Below, piece after piece: positions 46,079-58,690 of a stretch of 64,000 nucleotides of DNA (its first letter is position 1; the number at the start of each line of letters is the position of its first letter). This stretch comes from Morella rubra (Eukaryota; Streptophyta; Magnoliopsida; Fagales; Myricaceae): assembly GCA_003952965.2 (NCBI GenBank), contig CM025855.1:710840-774839 (forward strand), written 5' to 3'. A model generated the notes under the pieces. It was given only the letters and a program-made list of their open reading frames with translations, ran no database searches and was not told the DNA's origin. The position numbers were made by a program, and so were the translations under genes.

Positions 46079-48640
46079 ACTGATGCGGCCCATAGCCGGT
46101 CAGTTTTTTTTTTGTTCGTCAAATGTAACGGGGGCATAGGGGAAGGCGAGGGATAGAAACTCCCTACCTAAACATGACCATAGTACCATCCTTGTCAATT
46201 GTACCGCATGCTAGATGGGGCATATAACAAGCTACCCCACAAAAAGTATGCCGTTTCGTTGAGGGTGGCCGCCGTGGTGTTTGCAAACTAAAATTTTCGC
46301 TATCGTTGCTTGTTTCAGCCATGCATGACTGCTTGGCAAGAACAAGCAAATGCTATGGCGTTTAGTGGCCCGCGGGCTAGGACCAATTGAACCGGAATAA
46401 ATTGTCATCAATCTATTTACAAACTTGCTCTATTTTTTTTTTAAAAAAAAAAAACTTGCTCTATTATCATGTGTTATATATTTCTTAGTTTTTTGCTAGT
46501 AAAGTACTATCTTGTTCCAAAACAGTTTGTTATGGTTCTTCATGGGAAATAGGAAAAAATTATCAAATTTATTTTCCACCAGAGGAATTAATTAGCTTAG
46601 TATATAACAAAAAGTTTACCAGCATGAGTTTTGAGCAGCCCAGGCAATTTGAGTCTGATCAATGCGCATAATTCTAACCCGACCAAACTCTGGCGTATAA
46701 TTCTTATCTCTACTCATCATGCTTCTTACTACGATATATATCCAGCTTGGACCTTGGTGCAGTAGGATCAGACTATGGTTGAAAGTCATGTCCTGAGGGA
46801 TTGTTTACCCCCAGCTTCTAACCTATGCTCCTACGAATAGGCTGCTATGTCACTGTTATTATATATATCCATTTGTTTTTGTCTTAATGTTTGTGGAGTA
46901 CGTAGAAGATTTTGTGTGTAAGATGTAGGGCGTTGGATACTGAAATCAAGGAAGTTGTCGTTGTTGATTTTTCCAGCATCATTTGTAATACTTCTCTGTC
47001 GAGTAGTAAAGATGTGTGTTTGATTTGTCGCTGTAAGCGTGCATGTATGATATTGGAATGAAGGGAAATGTTTCGCATGTAACTCATTTTTAAGTTTGGC
47101 CACAGCCAGTGTGATCATATAAAGAGTACCGCGTCAATTTGCAAAGTTCTGGTAAGGAAATTGTTAAGGTTTTTTGCTATTACTTGATCCCGTATGGACG
47201 GACTGTAATTGATGATGTCAAAAATCACTAAATTCTGAGCCGACTATATCATGACCCGTCAGTAATCAATAAGTTAAGCCGAGTATTTTAATTATTTGAC
47301 AGATTCATATTCCTGTGATAAATGAAATTCTAAAACTGGAAAAATCTTTTGCACGTTTATTTCTTTGACCGGTGTAGGAAAACAGTTGACTTCTGCACAA
47401 GTTTCAAGTTCAAGATTAGCAATATTATGACTATGATTCTCTGTAATCTTCTACAGAAATTATATCGTATAATTTTCAAGATAGACATAATATGCAAGTT
47501 TCAGTATAACACCCACCATGCTTAAACTTTACTAAATTGTGTATAATTCACTTTTTGTCTCAACTGATTGAGTTCGTGGTCAATTCACGTGGCTCGTGAA
47601 AAAGAGATTATATAAAACAATAAGAGTTGATTATCAGGGTTTGGTGTCGTGTAGCCCGCTCCCACCAATATTATATCTAATCTACAATCATGTGTAGATT
47701 GAACAGCTAGCAAGCAACGGTCGAAATCAGTCATCATCCTAAAACACAGATCATCAGTAAATATTTGTATTATATGTTTCAGTAGTTTCGAGGAAATTCA
47801 TGAACCCTAGTTGATAATTTATAAAGACTGATCAGCAATATTGCTGAAAGGTATCGGGTATATATATATATATATATATTTGCAGATCGAGCTTATCTTT
47901 TATGCACTTTATATATTCATGTAAGGTTTTTGTGAAAATTAAAAAACAAAAAACTTAATTAATTGCAGTCTTGCAAATGGACGCACTGTTACTCGTTGAC
48001 GTTAATTCCCGTAAGCGACGGATCTTGAAGACGAGGCTGTCGAGACAAACTTCCACAATATATAATATATGCTCCGAATGCATGATCAACGCAAGACAGC
48101 TGGCCCCGTGACCCAAGCAAGCGCTTGAATCTGACTAAAGCTGGCTGGAGTCCGTCGAACCTTAATTTGGCTGTATAATTAATTATAACATTATGCTATC
48201 ATTTTCGTTTTGACTATTAATTTCTTTACTTGTTCTCCTTTAATGGCGCTCTTATACGGGTTGAGGGGTTCAACCGGCCTGACAATTGATGTATAAATAT
48301 CTATACTGCATTACTTGCACGTAATCAATTAATTAATTCCAGTATTGCACATCATATATATATAATTATTTAGATGACAAAGACAACTTCCGTAGACTTG
48401 TATTTTTTTTTTAATTTGATGCCATTTTGTATAGATTTTAATGTATAAAATAGGCATTTGTCATGCATTTTGTATGCCACCGCCCCCCGATTCCCCAAAA
48501 AATATGAAACTCTCCGGCAATTATACGAGATTATAGTTTGGCACGTTGGTTGAGATCAGAAAACATGCAACTGATCAAAATTGTTAATTATCTATTTCTT
48601 AACTTACTAGAGGGTAAACCACACAATTAGTACTTAGGTA
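46079..48640. other. intergenic, no gene seen
   Basis: AT-rich with a TA microsatellite at about 47858-47879. Frames at 46831-47118 are short and carry no known domain. No transposon ends were recognised. Confidence 0.45.
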
Positions 48641-48648
48641 TAAGATAC

Positions 48649-50238
48649 ATTAGCAGCAACTAATTGTCTTAAACAAATTACTGATGGACGTCTACAGCAA
48701 CCGCCATTAATCAATTAAATTCCCAGCTCTAATGCAGCTGACCTCGAATTAAGCAAATTCAAGCCAAGTAGGTGGGTTTGGTTTTAATTCGCTAACCAAA
48801 ATAGAGAAGACAGAGACTTCTGAGCTAGATAACTAATAAGTCACCCACAATACGACTTTCCGATCATAAACAAAGGCGTAGTTGCCTAATAATTGCCTGT
48901 GGCCTTACAGTTCACATGTAGCTAGATCCTCTAAATGATTCTTGGTGGGAAAAAAGTATTTTTCTGGAAAGGAAATTCAGGATTCAGGATGCGCTATAGA
49001 ACAAAGGGAATGCCCAATCTCTAGAAAGACTGAAGATTCTCCGCCGGAGTATTTTCTTCAAGACTGAAAATTAATTTATCCGTACAGTCTGGTGCTAAGA
49101 TACAGTAGAACGGGCCGAACCTTGCTGATCATAAACAGATCAGAACCCAACTTCTCTTGTTTACTAGGCCCATCAATTGGCCCATCGAGCCCTTAGGACA
49201 AGATTTTGGACCTTTTTTACGTTTCAGTACAAACTTGCAACAAGTTTACGACACGAGGCTCACTGCTCAGGGGACAAAAGTTCTTATTGGTAAGCAGAGG
49301 ACAAACCGGAACGTGTTGGCGATCCTTGTGGAGGTGATTATTGGATCGTTTTGCTAAATTGCCACTCATCCAAAAGTTCCAATATCATACGAAAGCACAT
49401 CTTCTTTTAGGTAACACTTTTACTAAATGGTAATACTAATCCTTAATTACTGCTATATACATGGCATTGAATTTTAATAAATCAGTCCCTAGAATACAAC
49501 TCTGAATATATCAATCTCTATGATCTATTTTTTAAACATGTAAGTCTTTTGATCTACTAAACATTAGCCCACAAATTGAAATGGGGTCTGGGATAGACTG
49601 TCCAACTCTGACCCTGATAATAGACAACCCAACATCTACCTAAAGTTAGTACTTCATTAGTCGGTTAATTTTTGGTGAATGAAAGTACTCATATGTCTAA
49701 AAAATAGACCAAAAGAACTATCCCGTTTAAAATTGTACTTCAATAACTTATTTGCTAAAATTCAATATGACATAGACCGTAGCAGTAATTAAATCTCATC
49801 CACAGTTTCCTAGAGAACCAAGTAATATTTTAGTTGTTTATAATGTGATGACCGAGTGACATATGCTCTTAATATAAGAACCATTATTTAAAATTTAGGT
49901 TCACTTTTTGGTAAGTTATTCATTAATACTAATTCAACTTTCTCTTTCTGAGAAATTGTCTTGAATAATTATCAGTGCGCCAAAAAAATTAGGCCTAAAT
50001 GAGATGACTAAAGGCCCAAAAGAGTCCATACATATATTCCAAAGCCCAACCAATTCAAATATGTTCCGCATAGGAATCCAAGTCCAACAATCAGAATCAG
50101 CCTAATAAAGTGAAGGCAAACTAGTATTACAAAGCACAATAATGAATAACGAATATCGAAACTCGATTTATTTAAAAGAGAAAAAACTAATGGCCGAGAA
50201 TAACATGTCAAACTTGATGGAGGATTTTCTTGTTGATC
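48649..50238 (-). repeat. duplicated 3' flank of the RLP genes, copy A
   Basis: From CATTAGCAGCAACTAATTGT onward this sequence recurs at 59188-60530 and in part at 56257-57060, with shared landmarks TGGCCTTACAGTTCACATGTAGCT, CAATCTCTAGAAAGACTGAAGATTCT and ATTGGCCCATC. It is the flank downstream of the minus-strand RLP copy A and shows that the duplication unit extends some 1.5 kb beyond the gene. Confidence 0.75.
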
Positions 50239-50933
50239 TCAATTGTTTTCAAAATTCTTCCGCAATTTCGCTATGTTGACAACTACTGTTACATAGAGTC
50301 TGTCTCCAATATTCTCCAAGAATTGGAAATAGGCACGCCTCCAAGAAATCTTCAGCAGTAGGGATCCACAGACTCCCCAAAACCCAACAATGAATCCGAG
50401 TGCAATGCTAGAGTAAAGCCATATTTTGTCGTGGGAGATTGCATGTTCTTGAATGTTGGTATCATCTCCATGTTTTCCAACACTTGGTGGACCCTGAATT
50501 GGTTCGTCTCCACACTTTGTTGGAAGAGGCAAGCCACACAAATGGTTTCCTGCAGTGGCGGATGCAGGGGGGGCGATCCTGGACAGCCGCCCCCCATTGC
50601 ACCGCCCAAAAAAAATTGTCTATGTAAATTTTTTTTTTTTTTTTTTTGGCCTGGACTTGTGGGGGTCCGATCCCATAGACCCAAGCCAACCCACTTCTTC
50701 TTCTTCTCCTCCTCCTCCTCTTCCTCCTCCTCCTCCTTCAATAATATCTTAGGGTTATAGAGGTTTCTACCTGAAAATTTCTAATTTTTTAATTTTTTTT
50801 TTCGAAAATAAATAGAAAATCCACTCATACTTTTATGTCCCAAATTAATTATTTAGCTGATTTTTGTTTGGTTAGGTTTTTCATGCCCTTGAATTTTCAT
50901 GAAGTTCTTGCTGCTCAAACTATCATTTTCTTA

Positions 50934-50964
<31 letters not shown>

Positions 50965-53579
50965 TTGCAACGTTTTCAGAAAATGCAAATCAGTAAGATT
51001 ATTTGTCACCTTCACTCTCAGCAAATAGTATGTACGTGTATTTTAAAATTTTTAATCCTTAATTTTCGATATTTTAACTCTAAGACATTTTTTTGCATTA
51101 TGTAAGAAAAAATTTTTTTTTGTCATTTCGTCTTATGTGTTCGCCCCCCTTCAAATTAGATCCTGGATCCGCCAGTGGTTTCCTGCATAAACAGAAGCAT
51201 TGAAGCTTTGGAGCTGTGTACCAGTCGGAATTTTACCTGAAAGGTTATTGTTTGCCAAATCCAAGTAGCCCAGAAAGCTCAAAGTCGCCAGACTTGGGGT
51301 ATTGTTCCTGAAAGCTGATTTCTCGACAAATCTAAGAAGTCCAAGTTTTTCAAGCCACCAATGCCCTCAGGGATAGTCTCGGAAAGTAAATTTCTGGAAA
51401 GGTTCAATCCAATCAATCCAGAGAGACTTGTTATTTCACTTGGAATTTGTCCTTCTAATTTATTGCTTGAAAGATCGATCAACTTTAATAGTCTAAGATT
51501 TTTATCAAATCCGAGATTTTTTCCCTTGAAAATCACGAACAGTTGGCAATGTAATTCATCAGCAACAGGTTTCGTATACTATGCCCATATAAAAAATCAA
51601 CCGGGCCTTTGTTATTCGTGAAAGGGATCATGGTACTGCGCAAGAACAGATGAGGACGAACACAAATGGAATCACCCAGAACTAAACTTGAACTTTCTTT
51701 CTCAGTCATGCAAATGAAGTAATTGAGGCATCTCGGTAGAGTCCCTGTAATATTGTTATTAGAGAGGTCCAAGATTTGTAGGCTTGGAAGATGACACAAG
51801 TTCACAGGTATGCTACCACTGAATGAGTTGGATGATAGACGAAGAACCACCAAGTAATCTAGGCTCATATCTATCCATTCAGGTATTCTCCCAGATAGTT
51901 TGTTTCCTCCAACATCTAACATTGCCAAAATTTTGCAATGCATCAATTGCCGTGGCAATTCCCCGGTAAAGAAGTTGTTTTACAACTGTAGTATCCCCAT
52001 AGCGGAGCATCCTGATCCAGTAGAATCTGGGATTCTACCGGTGAAATTATTGTTTGCCAAATTAAGCAATTTCAAGGACCTCATCATCACCTCTGAAAAA
52101 CAATTTTCAGGGATTTCTCCAAATAATGAGTTATGTGAAAGATCGAGATAATTCAAATTCCAACTTTCCGACAATGTCTCACAAAAGGATTTGATGGATC
52201 CTTGAAACAAATTATTGGAAAGGTCTAATATGGTCAAGTCTGGATGGAGAGATGGCAAGAGACCATTGAAGTGGTTATGGCTCATGTCTAGTATGGGATA
52301 TCCAACAAAGCTTGAAAGCCATCGACTTGGTATGGTGCCCTGGATCTCGTTGAGAGAGAGATTTACAAAATTTATGACAGGAGAAAGATCCCAAAACCAG
52401 TTGGGGATGGTGTCTGAAATTCCTGCATTGGACATGTCGAGCCATTCAAAGTTCCTTTGTGTTTGAAGCCATCGAGGAAAAGTTGGTCCCACTTTACAAG
52501 AGCTCAATCCTATAGTATGGAGACTAAACGGTGGAACCCAACTTGTACTAAGCTTCAGTGATAGAGAATTGAAAGAGAAGCCCAACGAGTGTAACATAGA
52601 GAGATTTGACAAATGTGCTTCAGTGATAACACCTTCGAAATAATTTGAAGTCACATCTAGAACTTGGAGATTTGAAAGTTTTCCAATACTTGCAGTCAAA
52701 CTCCCATTCAATTGATTGTTGCACAAGTACAACTCTCTCAAGAAAGGTAATTGAGTAAGCTCAGGTATCACCCCTTCCAGGCTGTTGAAAGAGGTCAAGG
52801 AAATAGAGATTAGAATATTTTGACAGCCAAGGGAATACGAATGACTCGAGATTATTCGAAGAGACATCAACGATTGAAAGAGGTGAAGTAAAATTAGCAC
52901 GAGAAATAGCAGAAGAAATCTGCGGCATGGAGAGCCCGCAACCACGTAGATGTAAGTCTAATAAAGAAGGAAGCAAGTCAACCTGACCTGGCCAATTGAC
53001 TGCTTGACTGAGGTTGACACCGCTCAGGTCCAAGTTGCTTAACGAGGAAAGATTTGGTAGCCAATCAAGATTATGAAGCTCGGCTAATAGGTTCTGACTG
53101 AGGTCAAGAGAAGACAAGCTGGAGAGATTTCGAAGATTCTGTGGAATGGGTCCATGGAGATTGGTGTCGGAAAGATTGAGATATTGTAATTTGGTGAGTG
53201 AACTAATAAATTCTGGGAAATCTCCGGCTACAAAACGATTCCCACTAAAATCCAGGTAAGTCAAATGTTGTAATTCAAGAAATGAAGAGCTTATATTACA
53301 TGGTAGCCCTCGTTGATGGAGATCTAGCTTCACAACATGACCTGTTTGTTCGCTGCATTCAATTGCTTTCCATTTGCAACAATCTTCCTCGCTTTCCCAT
53401 GAATATTCCCGGCAGTTTGCAGTACAATCAAGGCCCTGTTGGAATTTGAGCAGGGCTTCTTTTTCTTCTGCTTTGCATCTAACCGTAGAGTTATGCACAT
53501 TCAAATCAGATAGTCCAAGTGTTGTTCCCATGTAGAGGAGTCCGAGTATAAGCAGAAGCTCAACGTAATTGCCTTTCAT
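50239..53579 (-). pseudogene. LRR receptor-like protein (EIX/RLP type), copy A, broken
   Basis: A single-exon RLP frame of about 900 codons once its insertion is discounted. From the start: signal peptide (MKGNYVELLLILGLLYMGTT), LRRNT region (EALLKFQQGL, DCCKWKAIECS), about 25 extracellular LRRs, a VYAGN...LCGLPLPTKCG end, an acidic spacer, one transmembrane helix (IALGFIVGFWGVCGSLLL) and a short tail without a kinase. Such proteins sense extracellular ligands with SOBIR1-type partners. Compared with copy B it shows a 2-base loss near 52790, a CAA-to-TAA stop at 51982-51980, a one-base loss near 51540 and another near 51300. It also carries a 625-bp hAT insertion at 50553-51177. It cannot make a full receptor. 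Confidence 0.85.
50553..51177. mobile_element. small non-autonomous hAT element in RLP copy A, 625 bp
   Basis: It starts CAGTGGCGGATGCAGG and ends CCTGGATCCGCCAGTG, inverted copies with one or two differences. The 8-bp target repeats GTTTCCTG lie at 50545-50552 and 51178-51185 and are identical. The paralogous genes at 57360 and 60840 show the empty site (CTTGGTTACCTGCATATAC, CTTGGTTGCCTGCATATAC). The interior has a T-run, a CTCCTCCTC tract and a TA microsatellite near 50935-50955. There is no transposase. Sharp ends and perfect target repeats mark a young insertion. Confidence 0.9.
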
Positions 53580-53770
53580 TGTTTGATTTAGTGGTAAGAT
53601 GTGATCAGGGAGGCTAGTTTTGCTTGGTCAAGTGAAATGCACAGTTCGTGTTTATATAGTGGGTGGATTTGGCTTCCCTTGACTAACGCCCCACTTTGCC
53701 ATTCATCAACAATAAAACGGAAAGAGAAACTTTAATTTGGGGTTAGAAAAGTCAGGCCGGATGACTTCTC
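53580..53770 (-). promoter_or_regulatory. promoter region of RLP copy A
   Basis: On the minus strand a CTATATAAACACGAAC stretch (about 53647-53662) lies some 70-80 bases before the ATG. The same layout is kept before copy B (CTATATAAACATGAAC, about 63301-63316), with AAGCAAAACTAGCCTC between TATA and start in both. Conservation across the duplicates supports it as the core promoter. Confidence 0.55.
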
Positions 53771-53936
53771 TGTATGGAATAACTTTGTTTTGGAAAGCAG
53801 CGTGAATATGAATAAAAATGAATTGGATTAAATATATGTAAAATAAAAGTGTAAAAGTAGTTTGAAGACAAGAAATTAGTGTGAATCTACTATTTATCTC
53901 AAAAGCTTAAGCTGATAGGAAGTGATAGATTTTAGA

Positions 53937-54307
53937 GATAAATACACTTAATTTTCACCCTCTAATTTTGAAGGTCTTAACATTATTATTTTTGTCACGT
54001 TTCACCCACCAACAATTAATTACAGATACTTTGCACCCTCCGTTAAAAGTCTTCTTCAATTTTGATAGAAATTTATTTTTTGGTCTTAAAATTACGATTT
54101 TAAGCTCATAAAATGGTCACTATCAAAACTAAATTATGGTAACAAAATTATCATTTTACACATCAAAAAATTATTTTTTGTCCAAATTTTTAAAGGAGAG
54201 TGCAAAGTATCTAAAATCAGTAGTCGGTGGTGCAATATGACAAAAATAATATATTTGAGTTCAAAGTGTTAAGCCTCAAAAGTTGGAAGGTGCAAAATGT
54301 ATTTAAC
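53937..54307. mobile_element. palindromic miniature element, 371 bp
   Basis: The left half GATAAATACACTTAATTTTCACCC and the right half GGTGCAAAATGTATTTAAC are inverted copies, and the similarity continues inward. TTTAGA flanks both sides (53931-53936, 54308-54313), a 6-bp match that may be the remains of a longer target repeat. It is the same family as 40416-40813 and 54613-54989. Confidence 0.6.
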
Positions 54308-54612
54308 TTTAGACATTATTATTTGAATTATATTCTCTAACAATGCGTACTCTAACAAAGGGCCTAATCTAATCTCTTGGGGTGGATAGGTGACTTTCGG
54401 AGTTGCTTCTGGAAAAAGATGTAATTGTGTATCACCAGTTAGGCGCTATTTTTTCACCAACACCTCAAGTGTATTATAATATTGATCTTTGTAATATTTC
54501 AACGTGTATCTTTTTATCTTATGATTTTTAAATAAATAATGCTTAAATTGACAGATAATTTTTTGTTATTGAGAAATTTCCTCTTCTGATGATACCAACA
54601 CGCTTTTTTTTA

Positions 54613-54989
54613 GGGATAAATAAATTTTGAACCCTTCAACTTGTCAACTAATAATTCTTGATACTTTGTATTTCAAAATATTATTTTTGGTATATTGCAC
54701 CTATCAAATATTAATTTCAGATATTGTCCATCCTCTATTACTATTTTTCTGTCAATTTTGAACAGAAACTGATCTTTTTAGGGAGAAAATATCCCATAAA
54801 TGTTTTTGGTAGTGACATTTTTGTAAGGTTAAAATCTTTATTTCAATTTTTATATGGGTAAAAATTGTAAGAGAATATGTAAAGTGTCTAGAATTAATAG
54901 TTGATAAGTGTAATATGATAAAAATAACAATTGAAGTGTAAAGTAGTGTCATAAACCCATAGTTAGAGGATGTAAAATAGATTTATCCC
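54613..54989. mobile_element. palindromic miniature element, 377 bp
   Basis: It begins GGGATAAATAAATTTTGAACCC and ends GGATGTAAAATAGATTTATCCC; the two halves pair along most of their length. Flanks TTTTTTTTA and TTTTTCTAA agree at 7 of 9 positions, in keeping with but not proving a 9-bp duplication. It is non-coding. Confidence 0.6.
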
Positions 54990-56256
54990 TTTTTCTAATG
55001 AAAACACGACCAAGTTCTTTTTAATCATCATAATCGTATAATTAATTATATCACACATAATCATTGGAATCACATATTGGAATTCACATTTTTTGAGATA
55101 ATTATTGGCATTGAAGTCCTGCGTAGCTAATAAATTACCATTAAGGTAAAATAATTACGAGTGAGATTTTTTTTTTTGGACACATGATAACATCATCAAA
55201 ATATATTATGAAGTTGCCCAGAAAAAAATTATGAAGTTGGTTTTCCCCCATTATAATTAAGCCGCATGTGATTTTTCTTTAAATAAAAAAGGATGGTACC
55301 TTCAAACTTTATTCAATATCTCTATTTTTTTTTTCCTAAGCATTCAATATCTTACTTACAGCAGAGGAAACTGTAATTATAAAATTCGATCGATACAATA
55401 CCAATAAAAAAAATAACCTAAAAGAAACAAAAACAAACATCTAAAACTAAACCGTCCAAGACAATTCCTATATAAAAGCCCTCAAAGCTCCTGAGGCCAT
55501 GACTCCCGTGAGGTGGAACCTTAACTACTAAGGGGTCCATACTTTGCCTATAAATCTGCTTCCTGATTTGTTTTAGTAACTCCCATGTGATGTGAGTACG
55601 GTTGACGTGGAAATTAGTAGTTATTTTCGGTCCCAAAACAAACAAACGATTTTTTCTATTAAAATAAAACATATAAGAAGAAATGTTGTGGTTGTTTTCC
55701 ACCACGTGTTGTACACGTCGAACAAGCAGACAAACAGAAGAGATGGAGAACTGTTGGATCAATATAAGAAGAAATATTGTGGTTGTTTCCTACTACGTAC
55801 GTATTCTATACGTTGAACAAGTAGACCACACACAAGAGACGGAGAAAAGTTGGATCACGTGACGTCCACAACAAGGCGAATAGAAGTAGAGGTCTCGCGA
55901 CTTTCGTCAAGACTCGAGACCCGGAGAATGGATGACATGCTTTTCTTTTCCTCTGACTACGACTTGTCTGCAGTACTATACTTTCGGTGACTGACTACAG
56001 CTGCTCATCATGTTGTTTCTTTCCACCATATAAAAAGACAATCAGCACTCACAACTGATCATCTCCCGAACGCACCGTTTTAGGTTTGAAACAATATTCC
56101 CTACCACCCACCGGAAAATTGGATTCCGACCAGACAGAAAAAGCAGCACCGGAGAAGAAAACCAGTGGAATGATCGATATCTAAAAGTCTTCTTAGAGTA
56201 CTACACGTTAAACCAGAAAGAAAAGATATTCAAAGGCATTATATATAGACCAACAT
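54990..56256. other. intergenic, with a two-copy ~91-bp tandem repeat at 55673-55857
   Basis: The unit ATAAGAAGAAAT(G/A)TTGTGGTTGTTT...GTTGGATCA occurs at 55673-55763 and 55764-55857 with about 80% identity. The overlapping open frames on both strands have no recognisable domain. Nothing else was seen. Confidence 0.5.
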
Positions 56257-57060
56257 TGGCTAATTGTCTGTGGCCTTACAGTTCAGATGTAGCTGGATCC
56301 TCTACATGATTCTTTGTGGGAAAAAAGTACTTTTCTAGAAAGGAAATTCAGGATTCATGCCTGTTAATGTACGTGGAAGATTTATACGGGTCGGAAATTT
56401 TCAATAATAAAGAGAGAGAAAGGAGACCAACAAGTAGTATCAAAAGAATGCACTGCGTACAACTGTTTCATTATACAAAAAGAAAATGAAAACAAAAAAA
56501 ACCGACGTCGTGATCATGCACTGTACGTAGTACAAGGAAATGCACAATCTCTAGAAAGACTGAAGATTCTACGCCGAGTCTTTTCTTCAAGACTGAAAAG
56601 TAATTTAGGACCTTAGATAGACGTTTAATTGGGGTCATAGACCAGTCGCTTATTCCTGCACGCTTGTTGGTGCGGTTTTTGAATTCTAAGACTGGTTGAG
56701 GTCTCCATTCAAAGAGAAAAAAAAAAAAAAAAAAGTAATTTAGGACAAGATTTTGGATTTTTTTGAAGTTTCAGTACAAGCTTCCAACAAGTTTACGAGA
56801 CGACTGACGCTCAGGACAAAAGTTGCTATATTGGTAAGCCTAAACGAGGCTTAAATGAGACGCCAAGGCCTAAAACAGTCCGTACGTATATTCTAGGGCC
56901 TAAGCAATTCGAATATTTTCTAGATCAGAATCCGTCCAACAAACTGAATGGAGCGATACAAGCTACTAACTAGTATATATATTGCTTTTGTTATTAGGCA
57001 AACTAGTATACATTACACTCTTTTTTTGTTGTTGAATAAAGTGAGGGCAAACCAGCTGTA
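56257..57060 (-). repeat. duplicated 3' flank of the RLP genes, copy C (partial)
   Basis: It shares TGGCCTTACAGTTCAGATGTAGCT, TGATTCTTTGTGGGAAAAAAGTA, CTCTAGAAAGACTGAAGATTCT and TTTCAGTACAAGCTTCCAACAAG with the flanks of copies A and B, in the same order and distance from the gene remnant. Confidence 0.65.
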
Positions 57061-57099
57061 TTACAAAGCACAATTTATTTGAAAGAGAAAAAAATTGAT

Positions 57100-57420
57100 G
57101 ACCGCGAATTACATGTCAAACTGACAATTACTGTTAGTCCATCTCCTCTGTTCTCCAGAGATTAGAAATAGGCACGCCTCCAAGAACTCTTCAACAGTGG
57201 CGATCCACAGACTCCCCAAAACCCAACAATGAATACAAGTGCAGAGTAAAGCCATATGTACGATTGTAGGAGATTACATGTTTACCACCACTTGGTGGAC
57301 CCTGAATTGGTTCGTCTCCACACTTTGTTGGAAGAGGCAAGCCACACAAATCTTGGTTACCTGCATATACAGAAGCATTGAAGCTTTGGAGCTGGGTACC
57401 TGTTAAATCCAAGTAGCCCA
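57100..57420 (-). pseudogene. LRR receptor-like protein, copy C, C-terminal scrap
   Basis: Only the end of the receptor remains: LDLTGTQLQSFNASVYAGNQ, then DLCGLPLPTKCGDEPIQGPP, after which part of the acidic spacer is missing and the transmembrane part is out of frame. Upstream LRR sequence stops abruptly near 57420 and unrelated sequence follows. It is a truncated duplicate of the neighbouring RLP genes. Confidence 0.8.
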
Positions 57421-57834
57421 GAGAGAAAAGATATTCAAAGGCATTATAATGTATGAGTATCAAGAAAGGAAGAAAAGAGTGAGTACTTAAATTGCATGTT
57501 AATTGATCACTCACAGAACAATGCATGATACCCTTGCGCTCATGAGATCGATCCAGATTGCAGAACGGGCCTAAGATTCATATTAAACCTTGCTGAAGAA
57601 TAAAATTAGCCAGCCCAAGCATTGGGTCAGCCAACCAACTAATTATGTTTATAAACGAGACCCAATGTCTAATTATGTTACACTAGTACGTAGCAGTATG
57701 CATGCAACCAACAAAAGATGGGATTTTACCCAATTCCACATTTTCTGCCTGGGTGGAGAACCTGATAAGTTTCAGAAAATATCACATGCAACCTACAAAG
57801 TTCATGAAGAATATTATACAATTATGTAACGCTA

Positions 57835-58690
57835 GAGTAGCTAACACAGGTGTATTCAGCACAGAAGGTTGAGATTGAAATTACATTTTGGAATGATTTA
57901 TGAAAAGTCTATATTCGAGTTATATCTTGTTGGAAAGCTCTACGAGTCTAGTTTCCAACTCATAAAACGGCATACAATTTGGAGTTTTCTAGACAAAGTT
58001 ATAGTTAAATTACTCTAAAGAGGTCAGTCTGGCAGCTAATTACAAGGTGATGCGAATTTTGGACGAATTTGCTATTTTTAGCTTATTCTTTTGGATTTTC
58101 AAAGTGTCTTTTCATTTCTCTAAGAGTCTTTTTATATTTTCTATGTCTCAATTAATATTTTGGAAGATGTATTTCTCATTTACTTATGCTTGGAGGGTTG
58201 TTCCAAGCTTTACAATTTAAACCCCTAGCTAGTAGTGGGAAAAGACAGAGATTTTGAGTATTTATACAACTTGAGTCTTAGGCTACTTTGAAGAAGGATT
58301 TCTTCTACAAATTCTTATCCTTCGGTGGATTCCGATAGGTGGCGAGTTTTTGCTCTGTATCCCGTGTTGGATTACATTGGGTGGTGATTTCTGTATCTCT
58401 TTGTGTTCTACTTGGGTGGTGAGCTTATCTATCCAAGTGTGTGAGTTAAGAGTGTGTTTCTGAGTGTTTTTCTGACGTTCCCACAAACATCTCGAGATAC
58501 TCATACAATATCCCGACGTCTCATTACTATCTTGAGGTGTCTATCTATCCTAGGTTATAACTTCGCGAGGTCCCCAACTTCCCGAAGTCCCCATTACTTA
58601 TTTTCGAGGTGTCCATTTCTCTCATTCCAATCATCTCGAGGTGCTCTCGAGGTGTCCCGCACTTTTCTCTGGTTAATCCTGGTATCAATA
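57835..58690 (+). mobile_element. LTR-retroelement remnant with a primer-binding-site-like sequence (fossil)
   Basis: The stretch opens TGTAACGCTAGAGTAGC and has the make-up of a plant LTR (GTTGGAAAGCTCTACGAGTC, TATTTTGGAAGATGTATTTC, GGTGGTGAGC). Near 58678 it reads TGGTATCAATAGC, close to the primer-binding site complementary to initiator Met tRNA (TGGTATCAGAGC). This would be a left LTR with the beginning of the internal part. No gag, pol or second LTR follows, so the element is broken and old; family (Copia or Gypsy) is undecided. Confidence 0.45.

Noticed and set aside
50352-50760. Frames with poly-Glu, poly-Lys or poly-Ser tracts
   Set aside because: They are translations of the CTC/T-run interior of the hAT element.
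55418-55816. Frames over the 91-bp tandem repeat
   Set aside because: Both strands open over the same repeat; no domain seen.
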